Shown: piece after piece, positions 16,338 through 23,779 of the stretch
How the letters are laid out: each line of letters starts with the position of its first letter
How positions within the stretch are numbered: position 1 is the first letter of the stretch
Source of the DNA: an uncultured Pirellulaceae bacterium
Lineage (GTDB): Bacteria > Planctomycetota > Planctomycetia > Pirellulales > Pirellulaceae
DNA: 49,934 nucleotides
NCBI GenBank assembly: GCA_938036435.1
Contig: CALHPU010000025.1
Span: forward strand, 1-49,934
Reading direction: 5' to 3'
Program-made: the position numbers and the translations under genes
The notes under the pieces: generated by a model
Told to the model about the DNA's origin: nothing
Seen by the model: the letters and a program-made list of their open reading frames with translations, nothing else
Databases searched by the model: none

Positions 16338-17390
16338 TTAATTGGCTCCCATCAGCGCCTTTAGTCGCTCAAATTCGGCCGAATTCGAAAAGTGAACCAC
16401 AATCTGCCCCTTTTCACGCGTTCCCTGCTTGATTTGAACTCTTGTGCCCAACGCCATCTTCAGTTCTGTCTCCAATTTATCGACATGCGAACTGCGACCG
16501 CTTTTCCGCGCTGCTGGCGCGATCGACGCTGGGGCGAGACTGTCCGAGGACAAATAGTCAGCCACCGATTTCTCCGTTGCTCGAACGCTCATCCCCTCGC
16601 GCACGATCCGGTTGCAGAAATCCACCTGCAAGTCTTCGTCACCAAGGGGCAATAACGCCCTAGCGTGCCCGGCAGAGATCGATTGGTTGCGGACGGCGTC
16701 TTGAACTTGCCGAGGAAGATCCAATAAGCGAATCAGATTGGCGATCGTGGAACGGTCGATCTTCAATCGGTTGGCTAAACTATCTTGTGTACAGTTGTGT
16801 TCATCAATGTAGCGGCGGAATGACAACGCTTTCTCGATCGCGTTGAGGTCCTTGCGCTGAAGATTTTCGACGATCGCCAATTCAGACACTAACCGATCAT
16901 CGGCCGTGCGAATTCGAGCGGGAATCGTTTGCCAGTTTGCCTTAATTGCGGCACGTAAGCGCCTCTCGCCGCTAATCAACTGATAACGACCGTCGACAAT
17001 TCTGACGAGAATTGGCTGTAGAATATTGTGCTCTTTAAGACTCTCAGACAACGATGCCAATTCAGATTCGCCAAACTCTCGGCGCGGTTGAAATGGATTG
17101 TCTTCGATCTCGAAAACGTTCAGGTTCAGCACGTCTCCCTCTTGCGGCTCTTTCACCGCAGGTGCGCGGCTGGCGGTCGAGCTGATTGCTACTTCACTCG
17201 GCACGTTAGCGCGACGATGCTCCTTGACGATTTCGACATGAGGAACCGAGGTTGCCGCGACTCTCGGGCGATCCGGTTCGGCCACAGCGACCCCGCCTGA
17301 AATATTATTTTCTGCCAACGAACCACCGGAGGCTTCAACCGTATTGAGGAGTGATTCCAATCCTCGGCCAAGTCGTTTTTTTCTAGTCAC
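16338..17390 (-). CDS. parB: Chromosome partitioning protein ParB
   Basis: 350 residues from a GTG at 17390; the peptide begins with TRKKRLGRGLESLLN as ParB proteins do. The N-terminal CTPase domain contains NPFQPRREF and the GERRLRA signature. The central helix-turn-helix is IDRSTIANLIRLLDLP, followed by SAGHARALL. A linker and a basic C-terminal dimerisation domain follow. ParB binds parS and spreads as a CTP-dependent clamp for chromosome segregation. The GTG start overlaps the parA stop in GTGACTAG, an 8-bp overlap showing translational coupling. Three parS-like sites lie just upstream of parA. Confidence 0.94.
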   Translation of the reverse strand: MTRKKRLGRGLESLLNTVEASGGSLAENNISGGVAVAEPDRPRVAATSVPHVEIVKEHRRANVPSEVAISSTASRAPAVKEPQEGDVLNLNVFEIEDNPFQPRREFGESELASLSESLKEHNILQPILVRIVDGRYQLISGERRLRAAIKANWQTIPARIRTADDRLVSELAIVENLQRKDLNAIEKALSFRRYIDEHNCTQDSLANRLKIDRSTIANLIRLLDLPRQVQDAVRNQSISAGHARALLPLGDEDLQVDFCNRIVREGMSVRATEKSVADYLSSDSLAPASIAPAARKSGRSSHVDKLETELKMALGTRVQIKQGTREKGQIVVHFSNSAEFERLKALMGAN

Positions 17391-18180
17391 GTTCAAGCAC
17401 CTCCATGCACAGTTCGGTATAAGCTCTACTGCCACGACTGCGTGGAGCGTAGTCGAGAACACACAGCCCGTGGCTGGGGGATTCTGCAACCTTCACGTCG
17501 CGCGGGACGACAGTATCAAAAACAATTTCTCCAAAGAACTCTCTGACCTCGGTATCAACTTCATGGGTCAGGTCCAGCGATTGGTCGTACATCGTTAGAA
17601 CGATGCCGCCAAAGGTCAGCTGGCCTGGACGTTCCAGCATGACTGATTTGATGACCGAGATCATTTGGGCCAGTCCCTCCATGGCGAAGTACTCGCACTG
17701 GATGGGCATTAAGATCTCGTCGGCAACCGACAACGCGGCGCGCGTCAGTGACCCCAACGAAGGTGGGCAATCGATCAGGACGTAATCGTACTGACTAGCT
17801 CCGTCGACTAGATGACTCATAACAAGATCGGACGAAGCCATGCGATGAGCGGCAGTATCACCCGCGGAAGGACTGCGGAGATCCTTGGGTGAAACTGCTA
17901 GCACTCCTGAGTCGTTAAATGATTTACTGCCGGGCAGCAGGTGAAAGCCATCGCGATGTTTTGCCGGCGATTGGATGCTGCTGCGGATTGGTTTGTCAAC
18001 GATGAGCGGATGGTTGCCCACGGGCTGATTACCGCTACCGGTGGTGGCGTTACATTGCGGATCCATATCGACCAATAACGTACGTTGCCCGCTGATCGCC
18101 AAAGCGGCGGCCAAGTTAATCGAGGTGGTGGTCTTCCCGACTCCACCTTTCTGGTTGGCAACACAGATTGTTCGGCTCAC
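17383..18180 (-). CDS. parA: Chromosome partitioning ATPase ParA (Soj)
   Basis: 265 residues from the GTG at 18180. A TTG at 18228 would add 16 residues, but that stretch overlaps a parS-like site and is not conserved in type; AAGGA lies 7 bp before the GTG. The deviant Walker A KGGVGKTT is near residue 11, Walker A' LLVDMDPQCNAT follows, and Walker B is YVLIDCPPSLG. There is a 25-residue Ser/Gly-rich insertion after SFNDSGVLAV (residues about 85-115) not seen in short Soj proteins. ParA binds DNA with ATP and moves ParB-parS complexes. It forms a two-gene operon with parB. Confidence 0.94.
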   Translation of the reverse strand: MSRTICVANQKGGVGKTTTSINLAAALAISGQRTLLVDMDPQCNATTGSGNQPVGNHPLIVDKPIRSSIQSPAKHRDGFHLLPGSKSFNDSGVLAVSPKDLRSPSAGDTAAHRMASSDLVMSHLVDGASQYDYVLIDCPPSLGSLTRAALSVADEILMPIQCEYFAMEGLAQMISVIKSVMLERPGQLTFGGIVLTMYDQSLDLTHEVDTEVREFFGEIVFDTVVPRDVKVAESPSHGLCVLDYAPRSRGSRAYTELCMEVLERD

Positions 18181-18201
18181 GCTTCCGTCCTTGGTCGCAA
18201 T

Positions 18202-18217
18202 GGTTCCACGTGAAAAG
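18202..18217. promoter_or_regulatory. parS-like site 1
   Basis: GGTTCCACGTGAAAAG matches the parS consensus TGTTNCACGTGNAACA at 13 of 16 positions, with an intact CACGTG core. It lies about 20 bp upstream of the parA start. Confidence 0.65.
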
Positions 18218-18726
18218 GAGATTCTCAACTCTAAGAGAATGTTTCACGCGCTCTTTGACAAATCCTAACCAGATTCGCGATTTGCTCAAATGCCAAGTTG
18301 AGTTGTCAGATTCGAGCGCCAGCAGAAATTTGAGCTGAAAATCTAACCGTTTTTGGGTTTCACGTGGAACTGGAGATGGTTTTTCGAACACGCAGATTTT
18401 TCTGCGTAGAATTGTTTCACGCTCGGTTTGCGACTTGGGTGCGGAAACCTTTGGTGGTGCTGAACGAGGAGTCTCTTTCAGGAGATATGTCGTAGGCGGA
18501 CTGGAAGCTCGCCGCGCATGGACCGTTTGACCGTAGTCGATCTTGCTTGAGATTGGAAAGTTTCTTTTTGGCGATCCAAAGTCTTATCACTTTGGCGGCC
18601 GCGAATTGGTGACAAGGGGCTAACGTGAGTTGAAGCGTTCGTAAGTTTTGAACTTGCGATTATGAAGACCGAATTACGAGTCCGCAGCCTCTTGGCCCGA
18701 CTTGACCATTTCAGTTCCACGTGAAA
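18218..18726. other. parA upstream region
   Basis: Besides parS-like sites 2 and 3 there are partial GTTTCACG half-sites near 18241 and 18414. No gene is evident; the open frames here have no recognisable product. A centromere-like region is the likely role; an origin cannot be claimed, as no DnaA-box cluster was recognised. Confidence 0.5.
18356..18371. promoter_or_regulatory. parS-like site 2
   Basis: GGTTTCACGTGGAACT matches the parS consensus at 14 of 16 positions; only the outermost bases differ. It is 144 bp from site 1. Confidence 0.75.
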
Positions 18727-18728
18727 CC
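18713..18728. promoter_or_regulatory. parS-like site 3
   Basis: AGTTCCACGTGAAACC matches the parS consensus at 14 of 16 positions. Its last bases overlap the left end of a family 2 repeat (from 18727), so the repeat inserted at or into the site. Confidence 0.75.
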
Positions 18729-18892
18729 AGTGCTTCGTCCGGATCTGGGATTAGGATTTAGACAAAAGCAAAAGGGCGCTAACGCTCCGGTCCCCACCGT
18801 TGATCAATTGGTGTTTTATACCGAACGGCTTGCGCCATTACGCTTTAAGAGCCCACCGACAACCCGGAAATTCAATCTGGATGACGCATTAG
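18727..18892 (+). repeat. CTAG-family 2 repeat, copy A
   Basis: About 166 bp, from CCAGTGCTTCGTCC to ATGACGCATTAG. It aligns with 20528-20692 and, inverted, with 27348-27512. Shared blocks include AAAAGGGCGC, GGTCCCCACCGTTGATCAAT, a TATACC block and TACGCTTTAAG. The termini are imperfect inverted repeats (TTCGTCC...GATC / GATTCATCC type). The boundary tetranucleotides are CCAG and TTAG instead of CTAG, so this copy is more decayed. Confidence 0.75.
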
Positions 18893-18923
18893 TGGTTACG
18901 TGCTGCTCAGTTAGTGACCAAGC

Positions 18924-20165
18924 CTACTGTGGCCTGAGCTGTCCAGACATGTTGAGATAAGCGGTTGCTACGATGGCGTAGCCGGCGGGAATCGTGGCAA
19001 TAACGCCTACACCACAGGCGACGATACCCATCATCATCGCCAAAAAGGCGACGAAAAATATTGGTATCACAATCAAGCAATTCTTCACACCAATTGAACA
19101 ACCTTTGCTTATCATCTCGGCTAAACGTAGCTTCGTGTCTGCTAGCAAAAAGAAGATTGGCCACACGACTAGCCCGAACAGCATGGAGAGGATGACGCCT
19201 CCGATAACGGTGATCAGTACCGCAACTCCTGCCTCATCGCCGAATCTAAATCCATCTGGGCCGACAAAGAGTAAGAGCCCGCCTCCAATGACAATAAATG
19301 GCAGGTACACCAGAAAGACCAGCAACAATGCAAGGGGCAACCTATTGGCACTTCGGAACAGCGTCGCATACTCAGTCCGCTCGCCGCGACACAGCTGGCA
19401 GGTTACCTTGATAAATCCAAGCGTTAGCCACATTTGAGTACCTATTGAGATTAGCGTAGATACGACAACCGCCGCCCCAATGATCCATTTGTTTCCTGCC
19501 GCAGCTAACCCGACTATCATCACCTGTTGAAGGATTTGGGTTGCATAGTTGACCCCCACGAGCGTTGCGAAGACTGCTAGCATGATTCCGAAGTTCTCTG
19601 TCCAAGTTTTCCAACCGTGGGAAATAGCGAATTCGATGTTTCCCGAGGTCGGCACGATCTCTCGCCTTACCTCCGGGCCAGCGCTTGCATGAGGTATTGG
19701 ACTGGACGCGTAAGGGTTGAGTTCGTTTGGGTTAGACGGCGCTTCAGCGGATTGCTGGAACTGTGCGAACTGATCGTTGGCACCTGCCGTTGCAGCGACA
19801 GCACCGCCAAGTGAGGGAAACATTTGGCTGGCCATCGTCCACGCGTCGGAACCTGTCTGCTGTAGCTGACAGTTTGGAGTGATCCGACCTTCATCCAGCC
19901 ACTGTTTAAGTGTCGCTGAATCAGCCGGGCCGAACACGGCTCCGTTGACTGCTGATTTCACGCTGTAAGTTTCGGTGCCGGTGGGCTGCGTGGTTAATGG
20001 GTCGCCGTTGATGACCGATTCACCGCCCAGAGACGTTTCTGCCGAAGCGTCAGCCGGAATGGTGTTCAAATGTCCACATTCGTTGCAGCGACCTTTTTTG
20101 CCCGCAGCACTCTCGGGAACTTTCAGCTTCTTCTGGCAGTTTTCGCAGTCAAATTGAATTGGCAT
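18924..20165 (-). CDS. Membrane protein with N-terminal zinc ribbon and GYF_2 domain
   Basis: 413 residues from the ATG at 20165 (MPIQFDCENCQKK); the open frame runs 25 codons further. Residues 6-33 form a CxxC...CxxC zinc ribbon (CENC, CNEC). Residues about 75-125 resemble the GYF_2/DUF4339 module (YSVKSAVNGAVFGPAD, LKQWLDEGRI, ASQMFPSL). The C-terminal half has five or six membrane segments with charged loops. This architecture is frequent in planctomycetes and its function is unknown. It stands alone with wide gaps on both sides. Confidence 0.72.
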   Translation of the reverse strand: MPIQFDCENCQKKLKVPESAAGKKGRCNECGHLNTIPADASAETSLGGESVINGDPLTTQPTGTETYSVKSAVNGAVFGPADSATLKQWLDEGRITPNCQLQQTGSDAWTMASQMFPSLGGAVAATAGANDQFAQFQQSAEAPSNPNELNPYASSPIPHASAGPEVRREIVPTSGNIEFAISHGWKTWTENFGIMLAVFATLVGVNYATQILQQVMIVGLAAAGNKWIIGAAVVVSTLISIGTQMWLTLGFIKVTCQLCRGERTEYATLFRSANRLPLALLLVFLVYLPFIVIGGGLLLFVGPDGFRFGDEAGVAVLITVIGGVILSMLFGLVVWPIFFLLADTKLRLAEMISKGCSIGVKNCLIVIPIFFVAFLAMMMGIVACGVGVIATIPAGYAIVATAYLNMSGQLRPQ

Positions 20166-20527
20166 CGGAAGATCTTTTCGTACTGTGCGTGAAAGTGGTT
20201 GAGATACTTGGTCTATCCGGCTAATAGTGTGACGGATCAATATCGAATTTCAATCAAAAGCGGCTTATAATTCAGACGCGGCGGGAAAATTTCCTTTTTT
20301 CCCAAACGATCGAAAAACCTTGCCAACGCGTCAGTCACGTACGGTTCGGTGCTTCATTTGGTTCCCAGTCTTCGCTAGTATTGATCCGCAGCACAATTTT
20401 TGGGTAGGCGATTTGCGAGGCCAAAACGGTGGGGCCGGTTTTTAAGCTGCAATATCTAGGTCCTTAGCAGATTGAAAACCTGCCCTACGAGAGCACGTCC
20501 ATCCGAAAATCAAGCTGTAGCGAAATA
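20166..20527. other. Intergenic region, nothing recognised
   Basis: Upstream of the zinc-ribbon/GYF gene. A GGGAAAA/TTTTCCC-type stem lies near 20283-20303; otherwise no gene or known site is seen. Confidence 0.4.
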
Positions 20528-20692
20528 TTAGTGTTTGATCCAGATTTGGAATTAGTATTTAGATGAAAGCGAAAGGGCGCGAGCCCTTCTGTCCCCGTCG
20601 TCAACCAATTGGTATCTATACCCGACCGCTCGCGTAGTTACGCTTTAAGCGCGAACCGGTAACCTGAAAATTGAATCTGGATGAAGCACTAG
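20528..20692 (+). repeat. CTAG-family 2 repeat, copy B
   Basis: 165 bp, from TTAGTGTTTGATCC to GGATGAAGCACTAG. It shares TCCAGATTTGGAATTAG with copy D, and the GAAAGCGAAAGGGCGCGAGC and CAATTGGTAT blocks with copy C. Its last four bases (CTAG, 20689-20692) are also the first four of the adjoining family 1 copy. Confidence 0.78.
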
Positions 20693-20819
20693 TGGTCTGT
20701 CAACATCTAATTTTAGGGTAGCTGGATTCGCCAGAATTCAGTTCAGCAGTATAAAACCGAAGTCTGGCGACTCCGGCTACGATGACACACTCTAACTTCC
20801 ATCCCTGACAAACCACTAG
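20689..20819 (+). repeat. CTAG-bounded foldback element, family 1, copy 2
   Basis: 131 bp with CTAG at both ends. Terminal inverted repeat CTAGTGGTCTGTCA against TGACAAACCACTAG (13 of 14 pair). GTAG (20718-20721) starts REP-like hairpin 1; the opposed hairpin ends in CTAC (20777-20780). Copies 1 and 3 differ at only a few bases. It ends 5 bp before the start codon of the next gene. Confidence 0.9.
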
Positions 20820-20824
20820 GTCTA

Positions 20825-21883
20825 ATGCACGTACAGTTCCGATGCACCAATAATCTTTTTGATCCGTCAGGTGGCAAACGTCCTTGTGGACGACAGCTTC
20901 GCGCGCCAAGCGATAAAGCTGGGCGTCACGCAAAATGCCCGCAATGTGGCGGCAAGGTCAAAATCCCGTCGCGCAGTGCCCCCGAGTTTGCGGCGGACTC
21001 GCCGGGACCGGTTGCGATGGATCCGGTTGCTTCGGTCAATGATGATGAAGATCTCTATCTCCGGGTCTCTCAAGACGACTACGATGACCCTGTGTTTGAC
21101 GGTGCGACAAGAACCGGAGCAATAGAGACCACGCGACCCAAGAAGAATCCGAGCGCCGATGCCAATCCTCGCACAGCGAACTTTCTTCCGATCGATAACG
21201 TCGGCAGGTGCCGCAAATGTGGCAAAAAGACGGACAAAAGAGGCTATTGCGGCACTTGCAATTACTCGTCGGCCTCGCGCGAGAAAAGGGCTGCTCAACC
21301 GATCGACGACATCAAAATCAAAACCGCTGGGATGCAACTGTGGCTTTCTAACGTCGTCGCAGAAGGAGTTCCGCCGGGGATCTTAGCCGTCATGCTTCAT
21401 GTCCTTTTTACTGTCTTTACTCTTGTCGCGCTGTTCGTCGTCTACACCGGCACCAATGGCCTAATGTTGGTTGCAGCGGGAGCTTTTGTGTTGGCGATTG
21501 CATTCTTTTACGCCGCGACCGTCTGGAAGACGCTACAGTTCAGCCGCGATCCATACACTCAACTGGCTTGGTTCCAACGCCCGTTTTGGGATGGCGTTTT
21601 GTGGTATTGCCGTAAGAACAATTGGGCCGACGCTAAAAACCCAAGCCGTGTCGTCATCGACCGTCGGCAATCGTCAATGACCAATCAGGAGCTGGACAAG
21701 GTAAAAGGCTTGAAGAGCGCTTCAGTGCTCGATTTGGAAGGGACGATGATCACCGATGATGCGTTTCGTTTTTTTTACCGCATCGACGACTTGCAGTGTT
21801 TGGTATTGAAGGATACGGCGGTGTCGCATGAGGCCGTTTTTCGATTGCAACAAGCGCGGCCCAAGCTATGGATTTGGTATTGA
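20825..21883 (+). CDS. Zinc-ribbon membrane protein with C-terminal LRR-like segment
   Basis: 352 residues. A cysteine cluster at residues 7-42 (C..C...CPQC) and a second zinc ribbon CRKCGKK...CGTC (about residues 124-140) are followed by two membrane segments (GILAVMLHVLFTVFTLVALFVVY, LMLVAAGAFVLAIAFFYAATV). The last 70 residues read LKSASVLDLEGTMITDDAF and LQCLVLKDTAVSHEAV, like planctomycete leucine-rich repeats. The ATG is only 5 bp after a family 1 element, so the element supplies its leader. The gene stop overlaps the methyltransferase start (TGATG), indicating coupling. Function unknown. Confidence 0.72.
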   Translation: MHVQFRCTNNLFDPSGGKRPCGRQLRAPSDKAGRHAKCPQCGGKVKIPSRSAPEFAADSPGPVAMDPVASVNDDEDLYLRVSQDDYDDPVFDGATRTGAIETTRPKKNPSADANPRTANFLPIDNVGRCRKCGKKTDKRGYCGTCNYSSASREKRAAQPIDDIKIKTAGMQLWLSNVVAEGVPPGILAVMLHVLFTVFTLVALFVVYTGTNGLMLVAAGAFVLAIAFFYAATVWKTLQFSRDPYTQLAWFQRPFWDGVLWYCRKNNWADAKNPSRVVIDRRQSSMTNQELDKVKGLKSASVLDLEGTMITDDAFRFFYRIDDLQCLVLKDTAVSHEAVFRLQQARPKLWIWY

Positions 21884-22728
21884 TGTTTGAAGAAGATCAA
21901 TATGCACTGATCGATTTTGGAGGCGGCGAGAAACTGGAGCGGTTTGGCGCTCGAACGGTGCGGCGAGAAACTCCATCCGTTGACGTCGGAGCGGCCGATA
22001 AGGACCGTTGGTTAGGCGATGCGGCATTCGAGAGGGATTACCGATCCAATGGAGGGCAGTGGAAGTCGGACTCGCCCCCAAAGGACAATTGGTCAATCGA
22101 ACACGCAGGCAAGCGGTTCCTGTTGAAGCAAGCTCCTTCTGGGCAGGTCGGCGTTTTTCCCGAACAGGCGATCAATTGGCACTGGATCGAGCGGCAGCGT
22201 GAGGGGCTCGTTGGGCTAAACGCGATCAACCTTTTTGCCTACACCGGCGGCACCACAATGTCATTGGCCAAGTGTGGCGTGTCGGTGACGCACGTGGATG
22301 CGGCAAAACCGGCAGTCGCATGGGCGCGAGAGAACGCTGTGGCCTCGGGCATGGGCGATGCACCTGTGCGCTGGATCGTCGATGACGCTTTGTCGTTTAT
22401 GAAACGTGAAGTCAAACGCGGTCGGCGATATCAGATCATTGTCGCCGACCCTCCCTCGTTCGGTCGCGGCCCGGGCAAAGACGTTTGGAAGATTCAACGT
22501 GACATGGCGACGCTAATGGAACTGGCCGGGCAATTGGCTGGCGATCAGCTCAAAATGCTGGTTATTTCGTGTCACACGCCGGGCATCGATGCCGACGACC
22601 TGCGAGAGTATGCTCGACGTGGCCCGAAGGTGCGAAATGGATCAGGTGAAGCGCTAGAGTTGATCCTGCAATCGCAGTCAGGGGCGCTGCTTCACAGTGG
22701 AGATTGCTTTCGCTGGAGCGACCTCTAG
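21883..22728 (+). CDS. Class I SAM-dependent methyltransferase (RlmI-like)
   Basis: 281 residues from the ATG in TGATG at 21883; the frame is open five codons upstream. The SAM-binding motif I is INLFAYTGGTTMSLAK, motif II VTHVDAAKPAVAWARENA, and motif IV is IIVADPPSFGRG, the DPPSF that marks RlmI/RlmK-like rRNA m5C or m2G methyltransferases. An N-terminal strand YALIDFGGGEKLERFG replaces a full PUA domain. It probably methylates RNA in the cytoplasm. The TAG stop lies in the CTAG left edge of repeat copy 3, and a SpoU-type methyltransferase follows the element. Confidence 0.85.
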   Translation: MFEEDQYALIDFGGGEKLERFGARTVRRETPSVDVGAADKDRWLGDAAFERDYRSNGGQWKSDSPPKDNWSIEHAGKRFLLKQAPSGQVGVFPEQAINWHWIERQREGLVGLNAINLFAYTGGTTMSLAKCGVSVTHVDAAKPAVAWARENAVASGMGDAPVRWIVDDALSFMKREVKRGRRYQIIVADPPSFGRGPGKDVWKIQRDMATLMELAGQLAGDQLKMLVISCHTPGIDADDLREYARRGPKVRNGSGEALELILQSQSGALLHSGDCFRWSDL

Positions 22729-22855
22729 TGGTCTGTCAACATTTAATTTTAGGGTAGCTGGATTCGCCAGAATTCAGTTCAGCAGTATAAAACCGAAGTC
22801 TGGCGACTCCGGCTACGATGACACACTCTAACTTCCATCACTGACAAACCACTAG
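22725..22855 (+). repeat. CTAG-bounded foldback element, family 1, copy 3
   Basis: 131 bp with CTAG at 22725-22728 and 22852-22855. It carries the same inverted termini and opposed GTAG hairpins (GTAG 22754-22757, CTAC 22813-22816) as copies 1 and 2. The left CTAG contains the TAG stop of the upstream methyltransferase. It separates two RNA methyltransferase genes that would otherwise be nearly adjacent. Confidence 0.9.
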
Positions 22856-22873
22856 CCTTCGGGACAAATCATC

Positions 22874-23695
22874 ATGCAACCCATCACTAGCCCCAACAGC
22901 AAACGATTCAAGGACGCGTTTCAATTGCATCGCTCGCGCGGTCGCAAGAAGCAAGATCGCATCATCATATTTGGGTGGCGCGAGGTATTGCGCTCGATAG
23001 AATCCGGCGTGCGACCGGATGAGATTTTTTTGTGTGACCGAGGGATGCAAGCCCCACCGTTGGAAAAGCTGCGGACGATGTTGGCCAGTCAATCACGATC
23101 TGAAGACTGCCTCTATCGTTTGGCCGATGATCTGTTTAAATCGTTGAGCTACGGCGACCGACCGGACGGGGTCATCATGACCGCCCGTCGACCCAGCACC
23201 AACCTTGCGTCGCTAGATGAAAAGATTGACGGCAGTGGATCTAACTCGTTGATCGTCATTTGCGAGCGACTGGAGAACCCCGGTAATCTTGGCGGTTTGG
23301 TGAGGTCGGCCGACGGCAGCGGAACTGCGGCAGTGATCGTGGCCGATGCGCTGACCGACGCCTTTCATCCCAACGCAATTCGCAATAGCGCGGGAGCCGT
23401 TTTTAGCACTCCGGTGGCCACCGCTTCGGTCGGCGACGTTCAAGCTTGGTTGATCGAGCGCGGGTATAGGATTTTGGTCGCGTCTCCTGATGCAAAAGAC
23501 GCCCTCTACGCGCAAGACCTTTCGTGCAAGGCCGCAGTCGTCCTCGGCAACGAGGCCGCAGGAGTCTCCGAGCAATGGCGACTTGCCACCGTCGAGCAGT
23601 TTCGTCTCCCCATGCTTGGAGTGGCCGATAGCCTTAACGTTTCGGTGACTGGTGCCATCGTGATGTACGAGGCATTGCGCCAGAATGGCCGATAG
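22874..23695 (+). CDS. TrmH/SpoU-family RNA 2'-O-methyltransferase
   Basis: 273 residues. The N-terminal substrate-binding domain (SPNSKRFKDAFQLHRSRGRK... IIIFGWREVLRSIESG) is followed by the SPOUT catalytic domain. SPOUT motif 1 is ICERLENPGNLGGLVRSADG, motif 2 is VVLGNEAAGVSEQW, and motif 3 is LPMLGVADSLNVSVTGAIVMYEA. It methylates ribose 2'-OH in rRNA or tRNA; the exact target is not predictable. The start ATG lies 18 bp after repeat copy 3. It is probably cotranscribed with the following glycosyltransferase. Confidence 0.92.
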   Translation: MQPITSPNSKRFKDAFQLHRSRGRKKQDRIIIFGWREVLRSIESGVRPDEIFLCDRGMQAPPLEKLRTMLASQSRSEDCLYRLADDLFKSLSYGDRPDGVIMTARRPSTNLASLDEKIDGSGSNSLIVICERLENPGNLGGLVRSADGSGTAAVIVADALTDAFHPNAIRNSAGAVFSTPVATASVGDVQAWLIERGYRILVASPDAKDALYAQDLSCKAAVVLGNEAAGVSEQWRLATVEQFRLPMLGVADSLNVSVTGAIVMYEALRQNGR

Positions 23696-23779
23696 TTTGT
23701 GAACCAGCCCGGCGGAACTCGTCCACTGGCGGCTTTCAAACGGTTCAAAAGGATCCGTTCGGTGTTACAATCGATAGCT

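Noticed and set aside
17383-17386. CTAG at the parA stop codon as a possible element edge
   Set aside because: No repeat adjoins it; it is part of the parA-parB overlap GTGACTAG and only shows that CTAG occurs naturally at stops.
18181-18923. Calling a replication origin near parS
   Set aside because: No dnaA gene, AT-rich unwinding region or DnaA-box cluster was recognised; only parS-like sites are visible.
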